Source: Craspedostauros australis
Taxonomy: Eukaryota > Bacillariophyta > Bacillariophyceae > Mastogloiales > Achnanthaceae
DNA: 64,000 nt
Assembly (NCBI GenBank): GCA_026770025.1
Contig: JAMXDE010000013.1
Span: 248,001-312,000, forward strand
Direction: 5' to 3'
Part shown: one piece after another, positions 30,901-42,799 of the stretch
How the letters are laid out: each line of letters opens with the position of its first letter
Position numbering within the stretch: position 1 is the stretch's first letter
The notes under the pieces: model-generated
The model's database searches: none
Seen by the model: only the letters and a program-made list of their open reading frames with translations
What the model was told of the DNA's origin: nothing
Program-made: the position numbers and the translations under genes

Positions 30901-32001
30901 ACAACCTTTCCTGGATCAAGTCAATTGAATTGATCGGGGGCCCACGGGGAGCAGCGTTCCCTCCATCTCTCGATCACTCCACGTTGTATAGTTGTGCCTA
31001 TCAATATCCACTCAGACCCATCCGGAACAATACAGAACACACACTCACAAACGAACACACAAACACACCGTACTCCAACAAGTCAACATTCGGCAGTACA
31101 CACGCCTACAGACCCCAACGATTTTGGCGTCATCGCCAAGTCCTTGTGGGATCGTCCGGACGCCACGATGTCAACGTCGTGATATTCCGGATTCGCTGTG
31201 GTGGGATCTTGCATGAACACGTAGAGACAAAGGGTAACTTCGTAGATAGTTCATGATATCTCGCCAAGCCATCGTTGTTCGTCTGTTTGTTATCCTTGTC
31301 GTCAAGTGTCATGCTCCGTGGACGTTGATTGTCTTCGTGTTGCGTTGTGATGGAGTGCTCCGCTCTGTTGTTGGGAGTGTTTGATTTGGACATTGTGCCA
31401 CAACTAGAACCGCCAACTGATGTCACTTCGGCAAGACACAATACGTAATCGGCACGCTTCATCCTCTGCAGAGACGTATGGCACTATTATTACATACTGG
31501 CGCGAGAGAGAGAGAGGTGAGTCCAGGTGATGCTGACCAGCACTGTATCCGTTCTTCTACCTCTCTACCACTGCTAGCTCTTTCGCGTACTCGGTGTACA
31601 GTGAAGTTGCTTGTCAACACGTGGAAGTTACTAACCAATACATATGGACTTATGTATAGGATGCATGTACTCTACTATATTACGAGATCTGGCCTTGCTC
31701 CTCTATCTCTTTCACGTGCAGCTCACGCTTGCTCTTGGACGAATTCGGTGGCTGCGCGTACTGCTACGCTGCGGGGTCTGTAATACGAACAGTATCGCAG
31801 TGTCAACGTCGAAAGAACATCCTTCTTTCGTGCTGTCCTCAGGTTGCGTTGATGTCTCTCTCTCTCTCGTTTGATCGCAAAGCATAGTACATCGATCTCG
31901 TCATCGTTCCGCTTCGTACCAGAGTGCGACGGAATCATCTTCTGATCAATTTGGGCTGCATGCACATGACGTCGCACCACAGCGTCGCAGCACCAATGAT
32001 T
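30901..32001. other. Convergent intergenic region after psbU
   Basis: About 1.1 kb between the 3' ends of psbU (+) and a small secreted-protein gene (-). Short runs of GA and CT (31499-31515, 31855-31868) and short overlapping frames only. No RNA gene or element recognised. Confidence 0.5.
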
Positions 32002-32289
32002 CTACTGCTCGTTGTTGTGCGGATGACTGCGGATGTACAGCGCTCTTCGTCGGTCCGCCTCTTCCTTCTGCTTGCGTTGCAGCTGCAGCTTGTGGATCCT
32101 CATGTACTCCCCGCTGCGATCGAAGCCTTCGTTGTTATTCATCATTGCCTCCGATGCGGCACCTCCGATGATGGGGGCGGGATCATTCGGATCCAGATTC
32201 TCCAGGTACAGCGGGATGCGTGGTTTGGCCGTTGCGGAACTCAGCAGGCATGCCGCCAGTAGCAGCAGTGGCGTTCGTGTGGATGGCAT
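32002..32289 (-). CDS. Small secreted protein of unknown function
   Basis: Single exon of 95 residues from the Met at 32289. The frame is open upstream to 32526 but that part is Asn/Asp/Thr low complexity. Residues 1-20 (STRTPLLLLAACLLSSATA) make a good signal peptide. The mature part is Pro- and Asn-containing at first (PLYLENLDPNDPAP), then a charged helix rich in Lys, Arg and Gln. No cysteines remain after the signal. I do not recognise the family. Whether it stays in the secretory route or goes further is unknown; no plastid Phe motif is present. Confidence 0.55.
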   Translation of the reverse strand: MPSTRTPLLLLAACLLSSATAKPRIPLYLENLDPNDPAPIIGGAASEAMMNNNEGFDRSGEYMRIHKLQLQRKQKEEADRRRALYIRSHPHNNEQ

Positions 32290-33201
32290 CGTATCAACGT
32301 TCTGCGAGTATTGTTGTGCTGCTCTGCGCTCGTATTGTATCCTGCCGGTGGTACGCAGCGGTATGGTACACTCTGTTCTTCTTTCACTGGTGTCGTTGTT
32401 GTCGTTGCTGTCGTTATTGCTGAAGTTGACGTGGCTGTTGTTTCGCGTTGTGAACAGACCTCTGATGTCAACGCCAAGCGCACCGTCATGCACATGGCGT
32501 TCATCCACATCGCGTGCCATGGTCAAGACTTTTTGCCGTGTCCACGTTTGTTGTTGTTGGTGTCCCCAACGGTCGCGGGAATGGGACCAATTTTGTGAGA
32601 GTGAATATCATTACATCGCCAAACCGCCATAATAACCTCAAAATAACTTCCACAAACGCCCGCACCCCCACAAAGTCGTGATTGGAATGTCTCATCCACG
32701 ACTCGTTCCCCCCTTGTCACAAAGTCCAAACCCCGCCAATTCCGGAACTGCCCAGGCCATCTTTGGTGGTTTGTTCCATCTCGATCTACCGTGATCTGGT
32801 ATGATCGATTATGTTCATGTCCATCTTCATGGGTCCACCCTCCCCGAGCCCATGAACATGGACGATCCGATTCGAACCACGCCAAAGCTTCGCGTGTGCT
32901 GCTGAGCATTGTGTGCACGCCGTTTGCTCCGCGACGCACCTGAGAGCGTGGGGAATGGTGGTATCTTCATGGCGTCGAGAATCATGTGTCCACACACATC
33001 GCAGGGAAACGTTCATGCGAGGTCGTGCGTCCTGTGCTTGTGCGTTGATGTGTGGTGTTGGGCAGAGCATTTGACTTCGCATGAGCGACAATCCTTCACC
33101 TCACAAAATCCCGATTGACACAAAAACAGAAACCGGACGAATTCGAGCATCACCTCGCCAGCCGCACACCTCAAACACAACACCAAACACAATACAACAC
33201 A
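32290..33201. other. Divergent intergenic region upstream of the GST gene
   Basis: About 910 bases between divergent starts. The last 30 bases before the GST start are almost free of G (CACAACACCAAACACAATAC), a strong example of the window's A/C-rich leaders. No gene seen. Confidence 0.55.
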
Positions 33202-33879
33202 ATGAAGATCACACCAACCAGCAATCTCGTCTTCCGCTACATCTCCCTGCCACACGGCCTCGGAGGACGCGGAGGAGTCCAGCGTTTCTTCATGCTGGCC
33301 AACGAGATCCCATTCTCGGAGGATCTGTACGGCGCCAAGTGGCCGGAGGCCAAGAAGGCCATGGTCGAGAGCGGCGAGAACCCATGCGGCAGCGCCCCCG
33401 TCATCTACTGCAAGGATGACGATTCCGTCCACCTGTCGCAGGCCATCGCAGGCAGCAAGTACATCGGCGCCGTCTTCGGTGCCACCACCGGCGATGCGTA
33501 CGGCGACTACGTGCAGGATCTCGTCTGCGACGAATACCAGGGATTCCGCGATCTCTGGGTGGCCATGGCCTTTGCCTCTGGCGACGACGCCGAGGATAAG
33601 AAGAAGGCGTACCGCGAGGAATCCCTTCCGAAGCAGCTCACAAAGTTCGATGCTCTTTATGGCAAGTTCAAGACCCACGACGTCTACCTCAGCGTGAGCA
33701 AGAAGACAAACATGCCGCTGTGGGGTGATGCCGCCCTCTTCGGTCTGATCCGCGACAACGTCATCACAGGCTTCATGAAGATGGACGACCTCGACAAGTA
33801 CCCCAACCTCGCCTCCATGTACAAGTCCTACGCGAAGATTGGCCCGGTCGCTGCATGGATCGAAAAGGTTGCTGCTTAA
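33202..33879 (+). CDS. Glutathione S-transferase family protein
   Basis: Intronless, 225 residues. N-terminal thioredoxin-like half: YISLPHGLGGRGGVQRFFM corresponds to the family's Y(F)....GRGE..R.. glutathione-side start, and APVIYCKDDDSVHLSQAIAG corresponds to the P.L.......L.QS.AI loop, with Ser or Gln positions that bind the gamma-glutamyl group. The C-terminal half is helical, ending in a typical KYPNLASMYKSYAKIGPVAAWI segment of GST sigma/mu-like enzymes. Role: conjugation or peroxide reduction with glutathione in the cytosol; no targeting peptide. The start is chosen because it follows the A/C-rich leader and aligns with the domain; the frame extends upstream only into leader. Confidence 0.88.
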   Translation: MKITPTSNLVFRYISLPHGLGGRGGVQRFFMLANEIPFSEDLYGAKWPEAKKAMVESGENPCGSAPVIYCKDDDSVHLSQAIAGSKYIGAVFGATTGDAYGDYVQDLVCDEYQGFRDLWVAMAFASGDDAEDKKKAYREESLPKQLTKFDALYGKFKTHDVYLSVSKKTNMPLWGDAALFGLIRDNVITGFMKMDDLDKYPNLASMYKSYAKIGPVAAWIEKVAA

Positions 33880-34993
33880 TCTTGAAGCAAAGCAAATCGA
33901 AAAGCAAACGGCAGCAATAAAAACAATACGCATGGCACGTACTGGCTATCCAAATAGAGTGGAACATGATCTTGAGCACTCCATAGATCACATAACAGCA
34001 AACAAACTTGAACGCTCTGCCACGTGAAACCATTGCTCTGCATGTGCGATTGCGTACGGGGAATATGCGTATGCCTGTCGCCTGAGAAACAGGAGCAACC
34101 GACGCAGGAGCGCGCCCCTTCATGGCGAGTGTCAGTGTCCACAGTGAGAACTCATGCTCATTTCGTTTTCGCAGACGGTGAAACGGAACTCGATGCGATC
34201 TTTTCGGTTGCGAGAAAGGTTGATGTCCGTCTGTCCGACAACCGAGACGGGAGAACAGCTTCTTCTATCAACTCCATTCTATATCTATCATTGTAGCGCA
34301 AGGGAAGCTTGATCACATGAGTCGGAGGCGCAGATGGTCATTGGAATCGTGAAAGGAGTTCCAGTTCTACTGGCGCGGTATTCAAATGACATTTAGAGGT
34401 TTGTCACTTCAAGTTGGACAATCAGATGGTTCGGATTGGTGCCAGGAGAGTATGCGCTCTTTGTGTAACTTCAACCACGTGATGCCTTCGACGTTGTACA
34501 GTGGCAGTACCGAACATGCTGCAATGTGCGTTGGCGATTGTGTTTCATGTTTTAGCCGACAGTTATTTGATCTGTGGGTGAGTTTTATCCAAAGGCACGC
34601 ACGACAAAGGCCGTCTGACAAAGCGCCTTGGTTCGTGGAAGAGGGATTGGTTGGACTGTGCGTGGTTGGAACCTCTTGTCTTTTCGTCACGATCAGGTGC
34701 TTTGTTGCGTCGCTGTCGTGTGCTCCGCATTGCCGTGCCCTGGACTTGTGTGCGATTCTCGTTGTCGTTCTTGCTCAAGCGGTCTGTCGTGGCAGAGTAC
34801 TCATGCGGCTACGGGCAGAGGAGGATGTAACGTGGGTTTGCGTGTTGGCATGTTTGATGATTTAAAATTTAAGAAATCTATGGGCTGCGGCTGGTCGTTT
34901 GGTTTGATGCCTCGCTCCTTCGTTATATGGCATGATAGTCTAGATTGTATGCGTTTTGTATGGCATGTGCTGTGCTGCAATGCGATTGGCCGC
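33880..34993. other. Convergent intergenic region between GST and TPR-like genes
   Basis: About 1.1 kb. Reading frames are short and overlap on both strands without domains. No RNA gene or repeat array recognised. Confidence 0.5.
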
Positions 34994-36094
34994 CTAAGCT
35001 CTGGTGACACGGGACTGCGATCGCTGCGTGGCGAGACGTCGTGGGTGTGACTGCGGGATGCAGAGCTCGTCGAGGATCGTGATGGCTTGCTGGTAGGCGA
35101 AGTCGGCCTCGTTGTTCTGGTAGAGGCGCTCGTGGCAGTAGCCCATGTCGTGGTAGACGATGGCCATCTCCATGCAGGCCCGCGAAGAGCAGCACTTGAG
35201 GGCCTCCTGAAAGCAGAGGAGGGCGACGGCCGGCTTGTTCTGCATGTGGCAACGGACGAGTCCCAGGGCGCTCCATTCGGACATGGTGCGTCCCATGCTC
35301 GCGTTTGGGTTGGCCAGCGACTGCTCGAGGTTGGAGAGGACCTTGTGCAGGTGCAGGTTGGTGCTGCTCTCGTCCTCGTCCAGTCTCGGCGTCATGAGCG
35401 CGTCGTCATCGTCATGGCCATCTGTGTTGGAGGTGGAGGTGGCGGTCGTGGCAGACGTGCGCACGGTCTCGGTGGTCTCCGTGCTGCTGTCGTCGTCGTT
35501 GAGCGTCTCCGTGCTGGACGTGTTGTGCGAGGAGTGGCACAGGCTGCGCGTGCGGCTGTTGTGGCCATCGTTGCTGGCGTGCTCGTCGACGTCCACGCTG
35601 TCCTCGTCGTCATCGCGATCGTAGAAGACTGGCTCGGTGGGATCGTAGGTGATGATGTGCGGCTGGCTTCTGCAGTAGTACGTGGTGTCGCAGAACGTGA
35701 GGGTCTCCTTCACCTTCCTTGACGGGGCATGGTGCTGTTGAGAAGAAGCTTCGTTGCTGCGTCTGCTCTTGCTGGCCTTGGCCGAGCGTCTGCGGATCGA
35801 TCCCTTCTGCAGGGTCGCCGGAGACGAAGACAGAGGCGATGGGAGCGACGAGGGGGATGCGGGATGCGACGTCGTTGGGGTCATGGAGATCGTGGGAGCC
35901 GATGGTGGAGACAGAGGAGAGGAGGAGTCTGCGGCCTCCGGGGATTGTTGCGATGGTGGCGATGCTGGGTCGTTGCTGGCGGCATGCGCATGGCTGTGTC
36001 CATCCCTTTGTCCATCCCTGAGATGGTGCTCCTCGGGATGTGACGACGACACTGTCCGTAGCTGCGTGGACATGACTGATGGGTTCATGATCAT
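34994..36094 (-). CDS. TPR-like helical protein with long low-complexity N terminus
   Basis: Intronless, 366 residues. Residues 1 to about 245 are disordered: Ser/Pro/His-rich, then acidic stretches (DRDDDEDSVDVDEHAS) and Ser/Thr runs. Residues about 260-345 form paired helices with tetratricopeptide spacing: SEWSALGLVRCHMQ, ALLCFQEALKCC, MAIVYHDMGYCHERL and ADFAYQQAITILDEL. At least two repeats are convincing. Such a module binds short peptides or partner proteins. Several Met codons lie close to the N terminus (36094, 36088, 36073); the first is used. Partner and location unknown. Confidence 0.7.
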   Translation of the reverse strand: MIMNPSVMSTQLRTVSSSHPEEHHLRDGQRDGHSHAHAASNDPASPPSQQSPEAADSSSPLSPPSAPTISMTPTTSHPASPSSLPSPLSSSPATLQKGSIRRRSAKASKSRRSNEASSQQHHAPSRKVKETLTFCDTTYYCRSQPHIITYDPTEPVFYDRDDDEDSVDVDEHASNDGHNSRTRSLCHSSHNTSSTETLNDDDSSTETTETVRTSATTATSTSNTDGHDDDDALMTPRLDEDESSTNLHLHKVLSNLEQSLANPNASMGRTMSEWSALGLVRCHMQNKPAVALLCFQEALKCCSSRACMEMAIVYHDMGYCHERLYQNNEADFAYQQAITILDELCIPQSHPRRLATQRSQSRVTRA

Positions 36095-39000
36095 GGTGAT
36101 TGTTGTGGGTAAAGTTGCTCAGCGTTTGGGTGCTCTGCTCTTTCCTTTTCTTCGATTTTCGGGATTGTGGTGAATGTGGAGATGTGTGGTTGTGGTTTTT
36201 ATGGACTTCGTGCGAAATTGCCGCAACGCCCCACGCTAAGTCGTTGCAGGGACAGCTGCAACGTTGAAGATGGATTTCTCCTCACTTCGGAGCCCACAAC
36301 CGCGAAAACCAACACGGAGGTTGTGTCTCGCCAGCCACCTCATCATACCAGCCACGTCTTGCTTCAACACATGGTGGGCGCTTCTAATTCCAGAACTTCA
36401 CAATCGCGCACACAACAAAGGCGCCCAGCTCGTCACATCCTCCAGACGCACACAATCACCGGGGACATGACCATCGCAAACCCAACGCTCCTGGTTTGCA
36501 GGACAACGACCACCTGCATCAACTTCAATCGGGAATGTCTCTTGAAAACCGTATTGTTAAGTAGGCGTTGGAAATGTATGTCACAACTATGTCTGGGTAC
36601 AGAAGCGAGACCTCAAACCAAATCGAAGGCGACTCGTTCCACCACTGAAGATCACGCGCAAAAGGGCCGCTCAACCCAGCCAAGTTCCTCAATTGCATAC
36701 GCGCTGGGCCTAACGAACCTTGAACCTATGACACTTCATGTTCAACCGATCGTTACTCGTGCGTTGGTTTTGCGTCGTCGTGATCGCCTTCTCTGTCCCA
36801 CACTGTGCCACAAGAGTTGTACCAGGAGCAGAAAGAGGACTGTCGTTCCTGATCTGTCTTGGCACGTAGCGCTTGACATTCCTGGCTCATGATCCGGAGT
36901 TAAGTCAATTCCAGCCTTGCGCGATTCACCGAAATGGCCGAATGGAACTTCGGAGGATGCAGGACTTGCGACCCTTTGTGCCAACAGCGGTTCGTGTCGC
37001 ACCAAACACAACAGCAACTAATCGGTCACGAGTGGCTTCACAAGATCTGCACGGCCACATTGGTGTCCGTGTCTGGCCCGTGTTGGCGCGACTGCTGCAC
37101 ACCGTCAACGCCTTCGACATTTGGACGAGTCATGCCTTTTGGATCATCAGAGGACAACGAGCAGTCGTACGGGCATGGACATGGTGGACTACGAGCTCGT
37201 GCTATACTCAGATAAAGCATAATAGAGCAAAGTCGCAGAGCCGCATGGCTCCTTGTCATTGTTATCCTCACTCCCCCTCCCTCTCTGCCCATGGAGGAAA
37301 TCATGCCATGTCTTGTGCGAGTCTTCTCTGCGCTTTGTCCTGTGAGTAGAATACGACCGCTGCTCTGTCTTCACTGTTCTTCGCGGTTTCTGGCGCATTG
37401 CAGTTTCTGCCCAATACCATGCAACGCAACATCCTCAATCGGCCTCGACCAGCCTCAACATCCATCACGCTGACCCTTGCTCCCGTTCCTGTTTCCACAG
37501 AAAGGGCAAAACACAATGATCACCGCTCGCGAAACGACAAGGATCTCTGTCTGTGAGCCTCTCTCTTGGTTGAAGGTCGCTAATCCGAACCAAATCTGGT
37601 CAACGCCAACATGGTCTGTGGCTGTTTCTGTGACTGTTCCTGTGACTGTGGTGAAGGAAGTGCTGGGAGCAGGCAAGAGCAGGTAGGTGGACAACGAGCG
37701 GCAATCAAACCACCAAGTATCGAAGCGCATCCAGAGCGCACTTGGACCAGCCATCACGTACCACCCTTCCCATGGCTACGGGAGTAGAAGCGAAGCGCAG
37801 AGATGGTCTCAACCTCCTCATCCGGCTGACTGGCCTCTCTGGGTCACTCCGCTCCTCAGCAAGGCACGAATCTGAGAAACACGAAACAGTTGCTGTGGTG
37901 CTCATTGCGAAGGACCTCTGCTGTGCTCCGCCGTCAGCGTCTCCGGCAATGCGCATTTGCGACTGGTCGAAGCGTATGTTCGTGTTTGTCCCTGGCGCCT
38001 CAACTCCGTGGGTGAGGAAGTCTTGGTAGAAGGTTGCAATCGTTCTGGTTGTCCGAAGCATGATATACCTGCACACACGCTATCTTTGTCCGCCTCTGAT
38101 CCGCACAAGGCTTCGTCTCCATCCATGAGATTTGTCCTTCGGCGGCCGCAAGTGTCAAAGAAGACATCCTGGAGCGGAGGTGGCTTGGATAAATGTTGGA
38201 CGTGGTCCGATCAGAGACTTTCGCCGACACCCGTTCGCTCTGTACAGAACCCGACGAATCTGCTCGTCTGCATTGTTGGAACATCGGTCGTGTGGGGCTC
38301 ACGAAGAAGATGCCCGATTTCCAAAAAAGTACATCGATCGTTTGTACCCTCAAGGCCACGGCTCATAACAGCGCGCAATCCGACAAGAACCCATCCACCA
38401 CTGATGACAATGGGTACCGGAAATGGAAGCATCATGTCTTCCTCTGGAGAATAATTGATAGAAAGTAACCGCAGAGATGTCTGCGTCGCTCTGGAACAAG
38501 GAAGAGAAGAGCCAAGAGCGCTGTGGGAGGTTCGTGGACTTCCGTTTCCTTCGCCCAAGTCTTGTAGTCCTGGGTTCGTATTGGAAACTCTGGTTACGGT
38601 TAAGTCTCAGCAAAATATGGGTGGTAATGACGTTGAAGTTGGAGGATCATCAACATCCACCAGTGATGTGAAAACAGAGAACGACGCAGAAACGAATGCC
38701 GAACACAATGTGTTGCACAACAGTGCCTCCATCATTTATGCGATCTTGTCGGACATCTTCGTACGCACACGCAATGACAAGGGCTGTACTCTTGTTTTCC
38801 CCGAAGTGGTCTGCTCTGCACGAATGCATGTTCGTGGTTTCTGCCAATCCATCTCCAGAGCCCACCTCGTTGGTGTCTGGAATGCCCAGAGTTCGAGTCC
38901 GCAGCATTCGCCGAATTGCTCCTGTCGCAAAGAGAGGTTAAGATTCTGACGCCCGCGATGTGAAGGAGTCCCTTCCTTTGCCTGCCCATCCGTGTCCGTG

Positions 39001-41758
39001 GTCGTATGAGCAACGATCTATCCGGTGGAATCTCTCCCTCTTGGTTTCACACGCATCAGATGTGGCTCAGCCAGACTGACGATGGCCACCCGAACTGGAC
39101 CAGAAAGATCCATCCATCATCAGGGGTAGATGAACAGTCGCAGCATCGCAACGGACTCCGCTCTCTGGCAGCAGCTCCTTCGATGTCCAACAAAGGCTTT
39201 GGCATCGCGCTGGTGCCATACACGCGCGAGCACGGCACACGCCACAGTCAACTTCCATCATTCGCTGCGGTCATTGAACTCTCCTGCGACGGGAGGCAGG
39301 ATAGACGGTTGTGACCGAGGCACGACGATTCCCAAGAGATCGTACTCCAGAATAACTACGAGCTATTAGCATATATAGTATTATATTCTATTCTATTATA
39401 TAATAGTAGCATGTGCAGGAGCACACGCATTCACAAGGCGACGAGAGTAGGCACACGACGAAGATGAGGACCGTACTCGTGCTCTGTCTCCACCAGACTG
39501 CAATGTCAGAGCTTGCCACCGTCACCACAGCTTTCATCTGCCCCATCGGCGCTCTATCTGTGGCACTCTATCGTGCTATACTGATGCGGCGAGGGCTCAT
39601 TCTTGTGTGTGCGTTGGTGTGGTGGGTTGGGCCAAGGGAGACTGGTGTGCGCAAAGAAGTTGTGAACGAAGACTCTCGGGAGAGGCACGGAGAAGCTGAG
39701 ACTAATAATTATCATACACGTACCTGCACGCACAGCGGATCACTCACATCACGATCTGCGTGGCTGGAACCGGCCTCATTCGTCTGTGCTCCTCTCCAAC
39801 CACGAGGGACTCTCTCTGGAGATCGCTGGCACCAGCTGCTGCTGCCGTGCCGAGAACCGCACCGCCGCACGATGACGCCTTCCTCCCCTCCGTGTTGCCA
39901 TCAGCAACATCCAACATCGCGGAGTGCTCTGTGTTCCGCGTGATGATGACCGTTTCTTGCGGACTTTCCTCAACCACCTCTCCTCTGTGCTGGTGGTGAC
40001 GTCGCCAGGCTGATGCACAGGTTCTGTCGCCTTCACCAATCAAGCTCGGAACATGCTCGCGCTGTTGTATCCAGAACAGGTGATGCCGCCCACGTGCCCA
40101 CCTGTGCGTCCGAAGTGTGAAGGAGAGGAAAGATCGATGGATGGATGTGCGCAGGTATAGTCGTATCCTCCTACTCGGACCCGCCACATGAAGAGATCCG
40201 GGGAGGGATGGGAATCATTGTAACAGGTAAGAACGGAACTCCGCCGCTCGTGGGTACCAGAGTGGAATCCGCCACACAACCAGCACAGGAACGAAGAAGC
40301 GACAAATCCAAGAGGGAGAAGCAATTGAAAGCAGAAACGAAACGTGATAGGGCACGATCGATGGCGCAGTACGAACTGTGGTGGCTGGATCTTGATGAGC
40401 AAGAACGCCAGACGTACGGCCACGCTTCTCATTGTTGTTGGTTTCACTGGAGGGGTTCGAAGTGTGGCATTGTACCCACAAGTATACAAGGATACATAGG
40501 GGAACCACCGTTGCGCTGCATCATGACATTCCCGGCTCTGTCCGTATTCTTCTTGTGATGCAAACGATCATGCTTTCTCCAAACAAAGGAAACGCAACGA
40601 AGAGACAGATTCGGAGCACCATCTTCAACCTCGATGAAATTTCACTCCAACACAAAGGCTTCCATGTTCGCACCATCCTACCCACTGATCCCACTCGCAA
40701 AGATGTCAAGCGAAGGTCATAGTGGTTCGGAGGAGTTGATTCGGTCTCAGTTCCCAAACGTGCAAAAGCAGTCGTGAACAAACAGCATCTATCAAGAGAA
40801 GCGCAGAATTGGTACATTCTCAAACCCTCAGTACACGATTCAAGAACAAAGAGAAACGGGACTGAAACACGACTTGGTGGTGGTTTGGTGATGTGGGTCG
40901 ACATCATTCGACACGTGACACGTTCTGGGCGTTGTGACGCCTATGCAGAAAGTGTTTCAACAACTTGCTTCTTTGTGCTAGAGTAGTAGTACGAACTGCA
41001 CGAGACATGAAGAGGAAAGCAGGATAAATCGAGGACAAACAGAGGAATAGTCCGTATCTGCTCGCTTCGTTTCTTCCCTTGGCGAGGGTGAAGGTGGATG
41101 CGAATGTGGATGTGAATTGGTGTGTGTGTGTGGCGCAAGCGTTCCCTCATGGGAGAGAACGACATCGAAGCCATTGAAAGTCTATGGTGAGGACGAACCA
41201 GACGCGTACATGATCGACAGAGGAGGAAGAAGAGGAAGGCAGAGAGAGACCGAGACAGATGCCAATGACAGAGAGCAATAGTGGCATGAACACCAACCTT
41301 CTTAACATCGGCATTGACATCGCTGGGCAGCACGATTGCCATCATTGATGTCAGTTTTTGACACCAACATCCACACAAGCATAGTAGTACGACTACGCTC
41401 AAGTCGTTGATGCTGAGTCCTCCGGCGCATTCTTCACCACACGCCAACCTCGATTCTCGCCTCGAGTCGCAGCTCTCCACTCACCTCTCTGCTCTCTTTG
41501 GAATTCTCTCCATCCCTGCGCAAACTTCGAATCTTGGATGAGAATGTTGAGAGATGAATCGAGGTTCCCTTCCCGGATATCGTGTTCCTGTTTGCCAGCA
41601 AAAGGTTTGGGGTGCTGCAGACGTCACCTGTTCGTTCTCATAGTCGTACGTGTACTCAAGCGGGGATGCTCCCGAGGCTGGCGCCAACAGCAGCCGAATC
41701 ATCAAGAACAAATCCTGCGATACTCAAATAGCTCATTCATTGCTGGAGGGGGCCTGTC
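36095..41758. other. Long interval with no recognisable gene
   Basis: About 5.7 kb. Frames of 60-240 codons occur on both strands but overlap heavily, lack domains and do not show one dominant coding phase. Some minus-strand stretches (near 38650-38900 and 37040-37200) read like ordinary protein for 30-50 residues, so decayed coding DNA is possible. Positions 39361-39410 form an AT-rich palindromic island. No terminal repeats, transposase or reverse transcriptase motif was recognised. Confidence 0.5.
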
Positions 41759-42500
41759 CTAGAGTGGCTTAATCACAGCTGGCATGTCATGGGAGGAAAT
41801 TTCCGGAGGCTGATCACCTGCTCTTGGAGGAGGGGAAACATGCTGGAGGATTCCTGGCCCAACTTGGCCTGGTTGTGGCTGTGCCACTGGGCTAGTGTGT
41901 AGTGCCAGAGCAGGTTCGTCACACTGACCTTCCAGTTGCAGAGCAGTCTGGGGGTGGTTTGCCATCTCTTGGTTGATACTGGCAGAGCATGTTCCGGCCA
42001 CTGAAGGGCCAATCCATCCCATACCAGGGTCATCCAGCCTATTCTGCCCTGTGCGGACTGCAGCGCTGTGGTGGGAGAAGGGCATGTTCCCAACAGGGTC
42101 ACACTGACTGTGGAGATGCACTTGATGGCTGTGCAAAGGATCTGAGCCACATGCAGAGGTGTGGTGGGTGGCTGCAGCTTGCATTGTCTCCAGTATGTTT
42201 GTGATTACTATGCTTGCTGGGAAGTCTTAGTCCATGATGGTGCCCAGGTTGTGGTTGTCTAGCATTGTGTAGTCGTTTGTGGCTGGGTCGTACGTGATGT
42301 TCGTGCTTGCGGTCCACACGTCTGGGCTGAGTCACTTCTCTGCGTTCGGTCCCACCTTGTGTCTTGCGATTGCCGGGAGCAACCTCGTGATGTGCCTTGC
42401 GTCGTCCAGGTATTCTGGGAACGCATGTGTCATGATTTGGTCGTCCAAGGCACTTTGCGAGCACCGAAGCCGCAACACCTTTCCGTCACAACGAAACGGC
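41759..42500 (-). other. Compositionally distinct, coding-like relic of unknown origin
   Basis: The stretch is rich in CTG, TGG and CCA words, lacks the TACGAG and CTCTACTC words common in neighbouring spacers, and has long overlapping minus-strand open frames (about 125-145 codons at 41759-42184). Its peptides are rich in Trp, His and Leu and unlike the host's Ser/Asn/Gln style. I recognise no family. It could be a fossil of an inserted element or of a lost host gene; it looks broken. Confidence 0.3.
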
Positions 42501-42799
42501 ACTGATGATGTTCCACAATGTGTTGTGATTGGTGCTCCATGACGTGGAATCCGTTCCTTGTGACGTAGAAGACGGATCGGAGAGTGCAAACACAAAACAG
42601 CTCCAAGTACGCAACCACCGCTTCTCCCAACAGCAACCAACACAGAGCAAACCGCGAAAACTCTCCAGCAGGCGTTGTCGTGACACCGTTTTCGTCGTAC
42701 GTTGGAGGCAAGTCGTATGCAAGCACCCATCATGTTGACAACAACATCACGAATGATGGCATGAGGCACAAAGATGGCAGGAGGATAGAGTTGATCATC

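Noticed and set aside
32860-32890. tRNA-like GGTTCGAATC box on the minus strand
   Set aside because: The flanking bases do not form a T-stem, and no A box or acceptor stem could be found.
36167-36892. A 241-codon plus-strand open frame
   Set aside because: Thr/Arg/Ser-rich translation, no domain, overlaps the TPR-like promoter; no support beyond being open.
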